Shown: positions 25,251-36,267 of the stretch, one piece after another | How positions within the stretch are numbered: position 1 is the first letter of the stretch | Layout of the letters: each line of letters opens with the position of its first letter | Origin: Sipunculus nudus | Lineage: Eukaryota > Annelida > Sipuncula > Golfingiida > Sipunculidae | Reading direction: 5' to 3' | DNA: 64,000 nucleotides | Assembly: GCA_026874595.1 (NCBI GenBank) | Contig: CM049306.1 | Coordinates: forward strand, 92,683,642 to 92,747,641 | The notes under the pieces: generated by a model | What the model saw: the letters and a program-made list of their open reading frames with translations, nothing else | What the model was told of the DNA's origin: nothing | Database searches by the model: none | Translations under genes and position numbers: made by a program

Positions 25251-28200
25251 TTATGTATACTCAATGCTCCAATGTTGGTTAGTTTTGCCATGATATTTGT
25301 AAGCACACAGAGTTGCACAGTTCCACCTGCTGCCGCCTCGAATGTCCAGCACTTCACCGCTGTGTTGGTTAATGATCTTCTTTCCGCTGACCAGCCACAT
25401 CTGTTTTACGCTTGATGGGTTGTATGGCTGCATCCGTATAATATTTTCTGTAGAGCAAGAAAATTAATGTATACTAGTAAAATTTATTCATGTCTGGTAT
25501 GTTTTTGTCTTAAGGTTTACTGTGAAAGTGCTTTTACTGCATTTGCAAGGAGGGTATGAGTGTGTGTGTGTTTGTGTTTACAACATAACTCACACATTTA
25601 CTAAAGGAATCTCACAATATTTTCAGGGCATTTCATAAAATGGCCAATAAAGAAGCAATAAAATTTTGGTGGGGCTCTTGCAAATGATCCAGATTGAGGA
25701 ATGTCATCAAGGAAATTCACAAATGTGCAGTCACTTATGCACAAATGAACCTGGGAAATATGAGATAAAGAAGTGAATGCAAACAGTTTTGGGAGCATCC
25801 CATTATAGGGACCCCCCTCATTGCCAAGGCTTGAGAATGCGGAATTCTAGTAACTACTGTTTAAAACTGTGCACCCAAAACATTCAATTCTTAGAGCTTT
25901 ACAGACTGCATGAAATCAAACACTGAAAATAGAAATATGGAAAACAAGGCCTACAGGCCTAATGTTGTGTAGTGATATACAGCAGTTATATTCCTCCATT
26001 GGTAATACACTTGAATACTTTTAGAATTGTACTTTATCATTTTTCAAATACATGTGTGAAAGTATTAACTAGAACCTAGTATACAAAAATGTACCTGACT
26101 CAAGCCCAAAGTAGTGTTAACAGGCAGTAAAAGTTTTCATATAACTGACCTATCCACCACAGCCCAAATGCTCTGCCCTTTTAACCTATTTATTATGAGC
26201 CCCCAAAATGCTCCTACACAGGTCTTCCATGCCAATGGTAGCAAAAGCTGTTTACAACATAATAATGATGTAACAAAGGTTGATGATGATGACATTGCAT
26301 TGACTGGCTTCATCAACTGGTATCGCTGTTCTCAATTATTTAAAATTGTCATTGTGATGTGTCTTGCAATACTTTGGATTATTTGTCTCATACCAAATAT
26401 GTGCTAGGTAAGACATTATTATTTACTAGGTAGTCACAGGAATGGCACCTGCATCGTATAGCCTAGAACTTTTTATACTGTCTCCTTTGTATTAATTAAG
26501 AAATATCACAGAAAACTAGCTGATATAGGCACTGGTACAGACTACAAATGTTCTGTTTGACAGAGCTCTGTCAAATTATACAAATTTTGTTTTTTGTTGG
26601 ATGACTGACGCTTTACAATGTTTACAGTCACCTGACTGGAGGTTACACACCTCTTTTCCATGCACAGAAGAGTTGTATTACTTGGTTTAACAAGAACAAT
26701 GAGCAGATACCCTGTCATGTTGTTTTCAGAATGGTACAGAGAAATTTTAAGGGTTAACTTAAATCGTCATATCCATAACTTCCATAGTTTTCATTGAATC
26801 TTTTAATAAGCCCCCTTTTTACTGACAAATTTTTACTGACTGTAAAGAATGTTGGGCGTATTAAATTGATTGCATCTTGCTGACATGGCAACAAAAGCAT
26901 CTTCTGTTTGTTTGTCTGAAGGTTCGATTCTATTTCAGCCCTATTCAATGCCCCCAATCTCCTAGCACATTCACTAAAGTTTCTACAGTTCTGATCTATG
27001 TGAAAGAATGTGGTCATAGACATTCACACACAGATTATTGCCTTTTGATTCCATTTTAAAATCAATTACAGTAAACAATCACAGTACTGTGTGGCAAATA
27101 TTTATTGATCTACTGAACCATCCTTTCAAGATGATGCTAACACACAAATGACAATTCAGCAATTACACAGACCATGTAATGTTTAAATCTTAAATCATAT
27201 CGATAACTGTGCTAGTAATGTAGAAAGATGAAACATTTAACATTTGAAAAACAAAAGTGCTTGCTATATCATTTGTACTGTTTGACCTTTGACAGGAGGT
27301 GGATATCAAAATGTTATGACAGTGACTGTAATGCAATCACTGAAATTAATCACTTATTGTATGCCTGATAAAATTATAAATTAAATACTGTATAAAAATA
27401 AATGCATCTATTATTTAATGAATTCTTACATCCCTGGAGATACATTATTCCACAAACCTGATGAATCCAGAGCGAAATTATTGAGTTTGGCTCGGATGAT
27501 CCCTCTCTGACCTTCGTACCACAGCTGGTTATCTGAGGGAGGGTGCTTTCTGTCGTACATGACCACCTTCTCACCAGGGGCCGGGTTATCATCGTAAATG
27601 TCCAGCACTTTACCATGCATATCACTCTTGATGTAAAAAAACTCTGGAGGTCTGTAAGGAAAATGATATTATAAGTTAAAAATGTCTGGTATTTTGTAAA
27701 AAAAAGTTTGACGTTACACTGTTTATGTTGAATCCGCTGCACTACACAGGATACAGAACACTGACTGGGTTACTGTAAAAAATATTAAGTTATATTACTG
27801 TCCTTCCAATCTGTTGAAACTGGTGGAATATTATGAATGTGTAGTATTTATTGGTTAATTTGGATACAAGACAATGAATATTAAATTTTATTTAAAGGTA
27901 AAAATGTTCAAAATTGATGAAATTGTAGTAAAAACTTAAGTAAACTTGAAGATAAAGGATTTTTTAAAATTCTAATTTACCTTTTTTTAATAATATATCA
28001 AGATTTTGCTAACAAATAATGTGAGGAATAGAGGTGTGGTGGTCCAGGTACAACAGGAGAGTGGTCCAGTCCTGGTCCGGTCATCTATGGGCAGTACGGT
28101 ACTAAGGATGGACCGGCCCATTTATTTAATACATGTAATAATTATAAGAGATAATAGTATTATAGAGTAGTTGTAATTCTGTTTTTAAAAATTGTCTGAT

Positions 28201-28368
28201 CACTGTAATCGTAGGCTTATAACACCAAAATGGGAAGCAACAACATCCATTAGTAATAAGTCGTACTCTTACCAATGAGTTATCTGCAAAAATAAAATGC
28301 TTACTATCAATATAATACTGTCAATTTTAACAGTATTATAAAATAATGAAACAATAAATGCACTCAAG

Positions 28369-28457
<89 letters not shown>

Positions 28458-30819
28458 TTAAGCATATATTCTAAAGCTCCTTTTTACACTCAGGCTTTCT
28501 GTGTGACTCCTGATTATTACCTAAACACTACATTAGCTTATATACACAAAAAATGTGGTTTTTTTTTCACTTTAAGCATTTTACAGTCTTTTACTGAAGG
28601 AATGAAACATTATCTGAACATTGTATTAGTACATTTGTGGTAAAGGAATCTTTCTTTGAAGACCAACTTCAAAACACAAACACACAGTCAATGAAAAGGG
28701 TCAAAGTTATCAGCTGTAACTGTCAAATGAAAACAAATTCATCAATAGCATAAGCAAATTGAAACAAGGGCACCGCAAAGTGGAGCATCCCCTCACATGG
28801 GAGCATAATGATAAGGGGTGTATTACGCAAGTGTTAAAATGAGGTGGGGAGGTGTGTGAGCTTGAGCTTTGATGTCAAACTTAATAAGTTGTACGTGTAT
28901 CGGTGTGTGAGGCATATGTGCGAGATGAAAGGTTTTGGTTAAACGGTTTGGCTTAAAATTGATCCACAAGCATTTTCAAGAAGTGGGTGCTGTGGCCATG
29001 ACCTTTGACCCCGTGACCTCAAAATCAATAGGTTTCTTCATCTATGGGTGGGTGAGCCATATGTGCGAGATGAAAGGTTTAGGTCAAACAGTTTGGCATG
29101 AAATCGATCCACAAGCTTTTTCAAGAAGTGGGTGCTGTGGCCATGACCTTTGACCCCGTGACCTCAAAATCGAAAGGTTTCTTCATCCATGGGTGGGTAA
29201 GCCATATGTGCGAGATGAAAGGTATAGGTCAAAGGGGTTTGTCTTGAAATCGATCCACAAACTTTTTCAAGAAGTGGGTGCTGTGGCCGTGACCTTTGAC
29301 CCAGTGACCTCAAAATCGATGGGTTTCTTCGTCCATGGGTGGGTAAGCCATATGTGCAGGATGAAAGGTTTTGGGCAAACAGTTTGCCTTGAAATTGATC
29401 CACAAAGCAATTACGGAGGGACAGACAGACAGCTGGAAGAACCGACAGACGGACAGACACACGAACGGAGGTGTTACTATATCCCTTTCGCAACTTCATT
29501 GCGAGGGGATTATAATTTTAAAAGGGTGGTCCAGACAAGTTCCGACTGGCATTTTGTGCAAGTCTGAACCATCCCAAAATTGTGGACCGGACAGGTCCAA
29601 GCGGTTTGGTCTGTACCTATAGTGATGATGATAAATTTTAATTTTATGCTAATTTAAATTACAATAAATATATAATGAATTTATTTTAATGATTAAATAC
29701 ATAACATCACAGGATGAAAACTGACTGGAGGAAGTTTAGTACTTACAGATGTTTCTTCAGCCACTGAATACTGGGACCTTCCTCATCTGATGTTACACAC
29801 ACAGGTGCTCCTGGGAGGTCAGAGGTCACATGTACTGTCAGACTAGGTTGCCGCTTATTTTGTAGCCTCCCACCAGAGAACTTCCACTGCTGACTGTGAG
29901 AGTCTGGGATAAACTTTGTAACTGCCAAGGTCCCATCCTCTGTTTAGACAAATTAGAAATTACCGGTAATGCATGGAATTCAATTGTATATATGACCTAA
30001 TTATTTTCAATAAAGAATTCCCTGACATCCCCCCCCCCAAGAAACAGTGAAATAATCCATTAATGCTTGTTTAAATTCTGGTCTCTTGTTTTGAAAATAT
30101 TATTAATTTTCAATTCCAAAGATTTCTTAATCAGAAACGTTAATCAGTCTACTGATGTTATGATTCAAAGCAAAATGTGCATTGGAACAAATTCTGGAAC
30201 AATATCAAGAGAGATAATCAATTCAAGATCGAGTTTCCTTCCTTAGATAACCAAATCTAGGTCACCATTACCTAATTTTGGGCTTCCAGGATTTCATCAG
30301 GACCTCTGACAGGCTACACACATATAATGTAGCTACTTCAAAATTTGATAGTAATGTGAGTACTTGTTGCTGTTTAGGGTATTTTTCTTGCTTAATTTTT
30401 CCTTTAAATAAAGTTTGCTGTTGTCTTTTTTCATTTGAATCTTATGAAAATGTGTGCATGGAATCATCAAGAAACCTACGTGTGAGAGAAAGAAAAATAA
30501 GGCCAGTTTCAGATAGGTCATCAGTGTTTACCGCTATAGGATTTACTGGTAAGTCTTAAACAACATGATGGATTTAGCCCCCTGTCCATGTTGGGGGTTA
30601 CCTGTATTTGGACATACCAAGGATATCAAGACAGAAGTCCATCATGTTATTCCTGATGGTGGCAGTGTCAGGGTCCATGTACCAGAGCTGATTGTCAGCC
30701 TCTCCACGTTTCTTATAATATGTCACAACACGTGCTCCCGAGAAACACCCCCCTCCCTCCACTTCCAACACCATGTCGTTTAACCGACTGTGCAAGTAGA
30801 ACAAACGGCCTTCTGCCAT
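25251..30819 (-). CDS. lectin gene B: double ricin-B-type beta-trefoil protein
   Basis: Four coding exons, complement of 30618-30819, 29747-29939, 27458-27651 and 25251-25447; 786 nt, 261 aa. Intron phases 1, 2, 1 equal those of gene A, and exon 3 has the same length (194 nt). Donors are GTATGT, GTAAGT and the weak GTTTGT after codon 196; acceptors are CAG. The ATG at 30819 lies one base inside an exon (CACCAG acceptor), implying an upstream UTR exon. Q-x-W signatures: QLW 44-46, QQW 84-86, QLW 174-176, QMW 212-214, QHW 254-256; the third repeat reads IQW. Against A, the exon 3 product is nearly colinear (FFYIKS, KVLDI, PAPGEK, NQLWYE, NFALD). There is no signal peptide. It is a soluble glycan-binding lectin by family. 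Its introns are much longer than A's and hold a SINE-like copy (25570-25840), a (TA)n run and a 145-bp tandem array. Confidence 0.85.
25570..25840 (-). repeat. SINE-like dispersed repeat, copy 5 (reverse), in intron 3 of lectin B
   Basis: Blocks in reverse order: TTTACAACATAACTCACACA, GGAATCTCACAATATTTTCA, AAATGTGCAGTCACTTATGC, GGAGCATCCCATTATAGGGA, then ATTGCCAAGGC. It matches the reverse complement of copies 2 and 7. Confidence 0.6.
28373..28454. repeat. (TA)n microsatellite in intron 2 of lectin B
   Basis: About 40 uninterrupted TA units, the longest microsatellite in the window. Confidence 0.95.
28755..29518. repeat. 145-bp tandem array with TGACC words, in intron 2 of lectin B
   Basis: The word GCCATATGTGCGAGATGAAA recurs at 28911 (one mismatch), 29056, 29201 and 29347, a period of 145, 145 and 146 bp. 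Each full unit carries CATGACCTTTGACC then GTGACCTCAAAATC. The array is preceded by GGGCACCGCAAAGTGGAGC and followed by ACAGACGGACAGAC and TTGCGAGGGGATTATAA, end sequences that look like the edges of one dispersed element. Confidence 0.8.
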
Positions 30820-31269
30820 TCTGGTGACTTGTCAGTAACATCTACGGCGTCATGAAAACCAGGGGTCCATAATGTGTTTGTTCATATATATGTAAAACAG
30901 AACCACACCAAGTGACAATGAGCAGAGGGAATTGCTGTGACACAACAACCTGAAAAAACATAAAAGCAATATCGAAAGTACTGTATATATATGTATACTC
31001 ATATTTATTAGGCTATTACATTGGCAGATACTGAATTACCAAACAGGTTAAATGTAAAATAAAATCTTTATTTTTTTAGGTTTTATCAGGCAATATTTAA
31101 CAAATGCCTCAAAAAAAATATGAAAATAAACTCAGACCTGCATACAACTAGTTCTAGTATACAAGTTAATATTTAATTCTAAAACAAAAAGAATAAAAGT
31201 TCCTGAAAAAAACATGCAAACTATGGTTATGGGAAGCAGGCAGGGTTGGGTTTTTTACTGTAAAAAACC

Positions 31270-32110
31270 TGTAAGTAACTTTAACAAGAGCACCGCAAAC
31301 ATGAATAATATGGCTGCCATGTATCTGGTGACCTCTGACCTCATTAAATATGCATGGATTTTGCTGGAAATTGAACTGGAAATTAAAAACAGATGAGTGG
31401 TTTTGATATAAGGTAGTCCTTAAGTGTGATATGGGTTTTTAAATGGAAAATTGAGGTTTTCCTTAATTTCTCAAAGGAACAAAGCATAGTGATCCAGTTT
31501 TTCGGTTTGCCAAATTTTGGATTTGCAGGTCGAACCAGGGTGTAAATTTTAACCCTTGACCCCCGGAAATTGCAGGTAGTTTTCAATGGGGACCAGTAAA
31601 TGTCATCCAGTCACCTGACCCCTTTTCTGGCATTTTTTTTTACCATTCATATTACTCTTTCCTGCCAGAGGTCCGTTGACAGTTGTAAAGTTACCAGTGT
31701 GACTCCTACCTGAGAATACTCCTCACATTAGATCTCTTGCTCCGTAAATAGAATATTTCCATATATGGAAATTAGTTACACTGGTAACCTATGTCTATGA
31801 TGATGAAAGGTCGTTTGCATAGTGTCTCCCATAGACTGGTGGCACACTCCCACTCCCCTGGGCCAATTTTGTTTTTCGCCTGAGAGAAGTAGATAAACAA
31901 CTTGGAACAAACAACCATGTGAGGTCAGGTGGTATTCTGTTGGGTCAGGAATTTTTTTTGGTGCCACACCCCATTTCATGTGGATAAAAAAACGGTTAAT
32001 TTTCCGCCCTGCGGTTTCATAATGCCAGTCTAACGGACGAACAGACAGACAGAATGACGATGGACCATAAACTAAAGCTCAGGTGACTTATAGTCAGCTG
32101 AGCTAAAAAG
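31270..32110. repeat. dispersed repeat with TGACCTCATTAAATATGC core
   Basis: Begins AACAAGAGCACCGCAAACATG, contains GACCTCTGACCTCATTAAAT and ends near ACGGACGAACAGACAGACAG followed by GGGGTGCGACA. The core recurs at 35.6-35.9 kb, and the edges resemble those of the 145-bp array in lectin B, suggesting one family. Confidence 0.5.
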
Positions 32111-33949
32111 GGGTGCGACAGGATACTGACTGACAAACTGTCATAACGATACTATTTCATATAATTATGGAATAAATATATATGTTTATAAATAAATAAT
32201 ATTTATATTATACAATTAGTTATGTATATAAGTAAAATATAAAAAAAATATATATATATATAAATATATATATAAGAAATGAATACAACCTTATTTTTGG
32301 TGTTAAATATCATATTGACATTAGTCAAATTTAACCATAATTTTTATATTTTTTAATTTCTTAATGTTCTTTCAGATGGATAACAAGACAAATGCAGAAT
32401 TGACCGTCTATCTGAAGTCTTGCAAACCAGGATGCATATGACATTTTACAATTAGTTGCAGTTTTATATGTAAATAAATGTTTTGTGTGCTGAATTTGTT
32501 GGATTTGTTTTTATGAGAATATTTAGTAAAAGTATATAATATCTGGAAAAAAATTGTAGATTGTCTGATTCCAGATATCAATTTGTTTAATTATCCTCCA
32601 GGCTGTGCATCAACATTCCATTTAAATTTAAATATTTGAACACACATTTAGATTGCAATACCAAACACTCTGGGCTGGGGTAGGGCCACACCCCCTAATT
32701 AGTGTTTGACAGCCTGCTGCTGTCAAGGGTAACGCCCCCTAAATAGTGGAGCCAGCACCCTGCTGGTCACAGGTTTTCCTGGAAAGATGTCCCAATTAGC
32801 TTAGCTCTCATAAAAAAAATGTCCATAACTTTGCTATTAATAGTCATATCAAATCAGTTTAAGAATTAATATGATCCTGAATAAAAGAGAAAACTGACAG
32901 TATGATTTTTATGTGAAAATTCCAATTTTGAAATTTTCACTGATATACCTAGTTACACTGAATGTTTACAATGCCTTAGCTCTTACACTGCTCCTATTAT
33001 CGCTCGACCCAGGAAGCTGGTCAGTTCTCTACTTGACATGACTGACGTTTCATACACATACTTAAAATATGAGATCTACAATAGTACCTGGTTTTCTACA
33101 CTGTCTTAGCACTCTGTGATCACGAATTTCACCTCACAACTTCGATTTTAAAGTTGTTGAACCCACACAATGATAATCACACTTGTGTGTCTCAGCCCGG
33201 TTTTGACAAAATACAACTGTTGGCGCCATCTGCCGGTGGTCAATGAAACTAAATGTCACTGTCTTTTTTTTTTTTTTAATCTTGTATGCCGTATGCCGTA
33301 TGCCTATCTTACTTGTTGGAAAAATCATTTAATGTAGCTCAAAGCTCAGCATATTTGCAGATGATTACTGGCATTTTAATTCGAAAGGTGGGCGCAGTTA
33401 GTATATATGGAAAAAAGAATAAGAGATATTTTATAGTGCTTTGTTGGTTTAGCAATCAGATAAAAGAGTTAGATGAAAGAATCAGAAAGTGAATAACAAA
33501 GTATAAAAGACTAAAAAGTTCCCCTGGTTCTTGCACTTTCCAGTTGCTTCAATAGTGTTTTCCTAAAAGTATCAACAGTTCTGCCAGGAAGGTAAATTCA
33601 TTGATATGACGGGCTAGATTTTTCTGTACTCAAGAGGGGTACATAAATCCATCGAAAACCACCAAAACCTTTTAATTGGAATCTACTTCTTCATACTTTC
33701 CTGAATATTTTAATTGTTTTAACTGAAACTTGCATAAAATAATAAGATGAATATGATAAAAAGTTTATTTACAATAATAATAATTTACAAATTAAATAAT
33801 TTACATTTACATTCCTGTCACACTTTGAGGGTTTAATATACTTATGACTATATAATCTTTTATATATTCTAAAACATTGGAATCCTTTTTAGTCAATATT
33901 AAAAAGATATAATTCAACAGTATGGTTTTTTATATTAAAGATAGAACCC

Positions 33950-35010
33950 GTCGCTGGTGTATGCCACTATCACATATAGCCTACGGAGCCCGTACGGTGA
34001 ATAAAATTAGCATTTTTTTGGCTATATTTACATGGTGCCCGTAAGGTACCCGTGCGATTTTCATGGGCGCAGGTTCAATTTTTACTCAAAGTACGGGCGC
34101 CGTGGTGTTGAGCTGGATGCGCTCACTTCTCCCGACGTTTTCAACTCACTGTATAAGCCCGTAGAAAGGCCGTAGACAGCCCATGCGTTCGGCTTACGGG
34201 CACCGGTCGGCCGTAGGTTATCCGTGCGGCACCTGTACGATTTTCTGGGTAAATTTCGCGTCAATATTCGTATAGTCGCATTGCGGTGTCAGCCGTTGTC
34301 GTAGGGCATTGTGCGATAGCCGTACGGTCCCCGTAACGGCTGTGCGATATGTGGAAAGACGAAGGGCTGCCGTGCGGGGTCAGCACGGCCCCCTTGAGAT
34401 GTAAATTTTGCCCTTGCGGTGTCCTCACAGTGCCTTGATTCTGAGCTGTCGAATATATAAAAAACATTTCTCTCGAAAAAATTCCAAGTTGCCAAGTGGC
34501 CTGAGTTAATTTATATTTATCTGGAACTTAAATATCATCAGAGTATATTCTTGTTATACGACTGGGTATACCTGTTTCATTTACCCAAGTAAAAAAAGAC
34601 GGGGCGAGGACTATAGGGTCAAATGTCCCAAAAACACTGCATTTAATACAATACCTGTTATTAAATGCTCCTCACAAAAGTTCACGATAAGGTCCTTTTG
34701 TTTCATTTTGCTTTCCGTCTCATCAACATCTTCGCAGCTTGATGTCTCCACCTCGACTTGCACATTACTTTTCTTTCTTTTCCCTTTCTTATTATTTGGT
34801 TTTTATGTTGAACAAATGACTGTTGTTTAAAAATCAGCTATATATAAAGTAGGAAAACCCTCACAGTGGCCGCACGGTGCCACGTCGCCTGCGGTCACCG
34901 GCGGGCCACTGTACGGTGTACATGGTTCATACATAGAACCCGCAAGGTCACCATTCGGTTGCCGCACGGCACCCTTACTAGAGCCCAATTTTGCGCCGCC
35001 GCCAGCCGAG
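33950..35010. repeat. GC-richer tract of CGTACGG/CGTGCGG-type words
   Basis: About twenty near copies of GCCCGTACGGTG (for example CCCGTACGGTG, CCCGTGCG, GCCGTACGGTCCCC, GCCGTGCGGGG, GCCGCACGGTGCC, GCCGCACGGCACCC) occur irregularly in two blocks, 33985-34420 and 34855-34980. About 430 bp of ordinary AT-rich sequence lies between. CpG is far above the local background. The frames here show no recognisable protein. Origin unknown. Confidence 0.5.
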
Positions 35011-35569
35011 TTAAGATTTAGCCGAGCCAACCTTGTTTATGTGGAGACGCCACTGATATTTCATTAAGCCAAAGTGAGCCGATTTTGTGCAGCTCAGTTT
35101 GGCTTAAGACAAAATTAATACAAAAAAAAATCTTTTACAAAATAAATGCCTGAAACAGATGTTCAGGTTTTGTTATTTTTGGTTTCTTGTCGCTGAAAGG
35201 AAACGGTGTCATTGTTGTAGTATGAAAATATTGGCCTATGAAACCACCAGGATAAACCATACTCGATATTTAACCACAAAGTAGTTATATGGAAAATGGA
35301 TGCAATATGTCACCGGTAATACAGATAACCGGTTTAGTGTTTGTACTGATGGTATACATGTTTAAAATATTCATATGCTATTTTACCATCTTTAAAATGT
35401 TCATTTATTGAAAGACAGGTTATTTTGTGCATCCGGTAACTAAAGGCCACTTTGAAGTAGGATAATATTAAACTACAACAAAATGTTTCAAAACTTTTTT
35501 CCCATGATTTTTTCCTTTTTCGTTTGACAATGGAACTTTTGTATGAACCAAAATAGGTAATAGCCACCA

Positions 35570-36050
35570 TTTAACCATTTCTTGTGACCTGTGACATCAT
35601 TAAATATGCACGAATTAAAGTCAAGAGAGAAATTATATTGGTTAATATTTATAGTGAGTTTCAGGAATATCCATAAGATTTTTGATAAGTCATCACGGCG
35701 CCACCAAAGTCTGGTGACCTTCGACCTCATTTAATATGCATGGATTTGCCAGGAATCGAACCTGTTTGAAATATTATATTGATTAATGTTTTATCTTGAG
35801 TTTCACCGAATCCATCAAATTCTTTAGAAGTTATCGCGGCGACACCATAAAGTAGACCTCTGACCTCATTAAATATTTGTGGAATTTGCCTATAATCAAC
35901 CTCGGGCGAGATAATCTATTGGTAAGTAGTTATGATGAGTTACGTGAAAATCCATGGAAGCCCTGTTAAGTTATCGTGGCGACACTGAAAGTTAACGGAC
36001 GGACGGGCGGGTCGTGGTAATACCATAATACGTCACGTAATAGAAGGGCG
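35570..36050. repeat. dispersed repeat with TGACCTCATTAAATATGC core, three internal units
   Basis: Three imperfect units each carry GTGACCT..GACCTCATTTAATATGC, then a GCC(A/T)GGAATCGAACCTG-like block and a CATCACGGCGCCACC-like block, spaced roughly 130-145 bp. The stretch ends in AACGGACGGACGGGCGGGTCG. Confidence 0.5.
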
Positions 36051-36267
36051 TACAAAAATTGAGTGTTTAAAATTTTAAAATATCACATGAAAATTAATGA
36101 ACATAAAAAAATATGTACCAGGCTTAAAACGATGTATACTTTATGAAGTCTAACATGAATTGATAAATTGAAAACAATGATTGATGCTTTTTCTTTTGCA
36201 TATAATTATTTAGATGTATAGGTATGGGTTGACGTAAATGTGTTGAACTGTTGATTCATTTATGCAG

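Larger units (their letters stand above)
30821..36267. other. repeat-rich stretch between lectin B and transporter C
   Basis: No coding exon found. It must hold the promoter and UTR exon of lectin B and, if they exist, the two N-terminal exons of transporter C, but I could find neither. It contains two blocks of a TGACCTC-type dispersed repeat (31270-32110, 35570-36050) and the CGTACGG-rich tract (33950-35010). A CTCF-like word TTGGCGCCATCTGCCGGTGG lies at about 33221. Confidence 0.55.

Noticed and set aside
29164-29567. long open frames on both strands in intron 2 of lectin B
   Set aside because: They are produced by the 145-bp tandem array; the peptide repeats with the DNA period.
31000-36267. 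search for the missing N-terminal exons of transporter C
   Set aside because: No stretch resembling the FFPQL or SRGVTQTMIG coding segments of D was found on the plus strand, so none is annotated.
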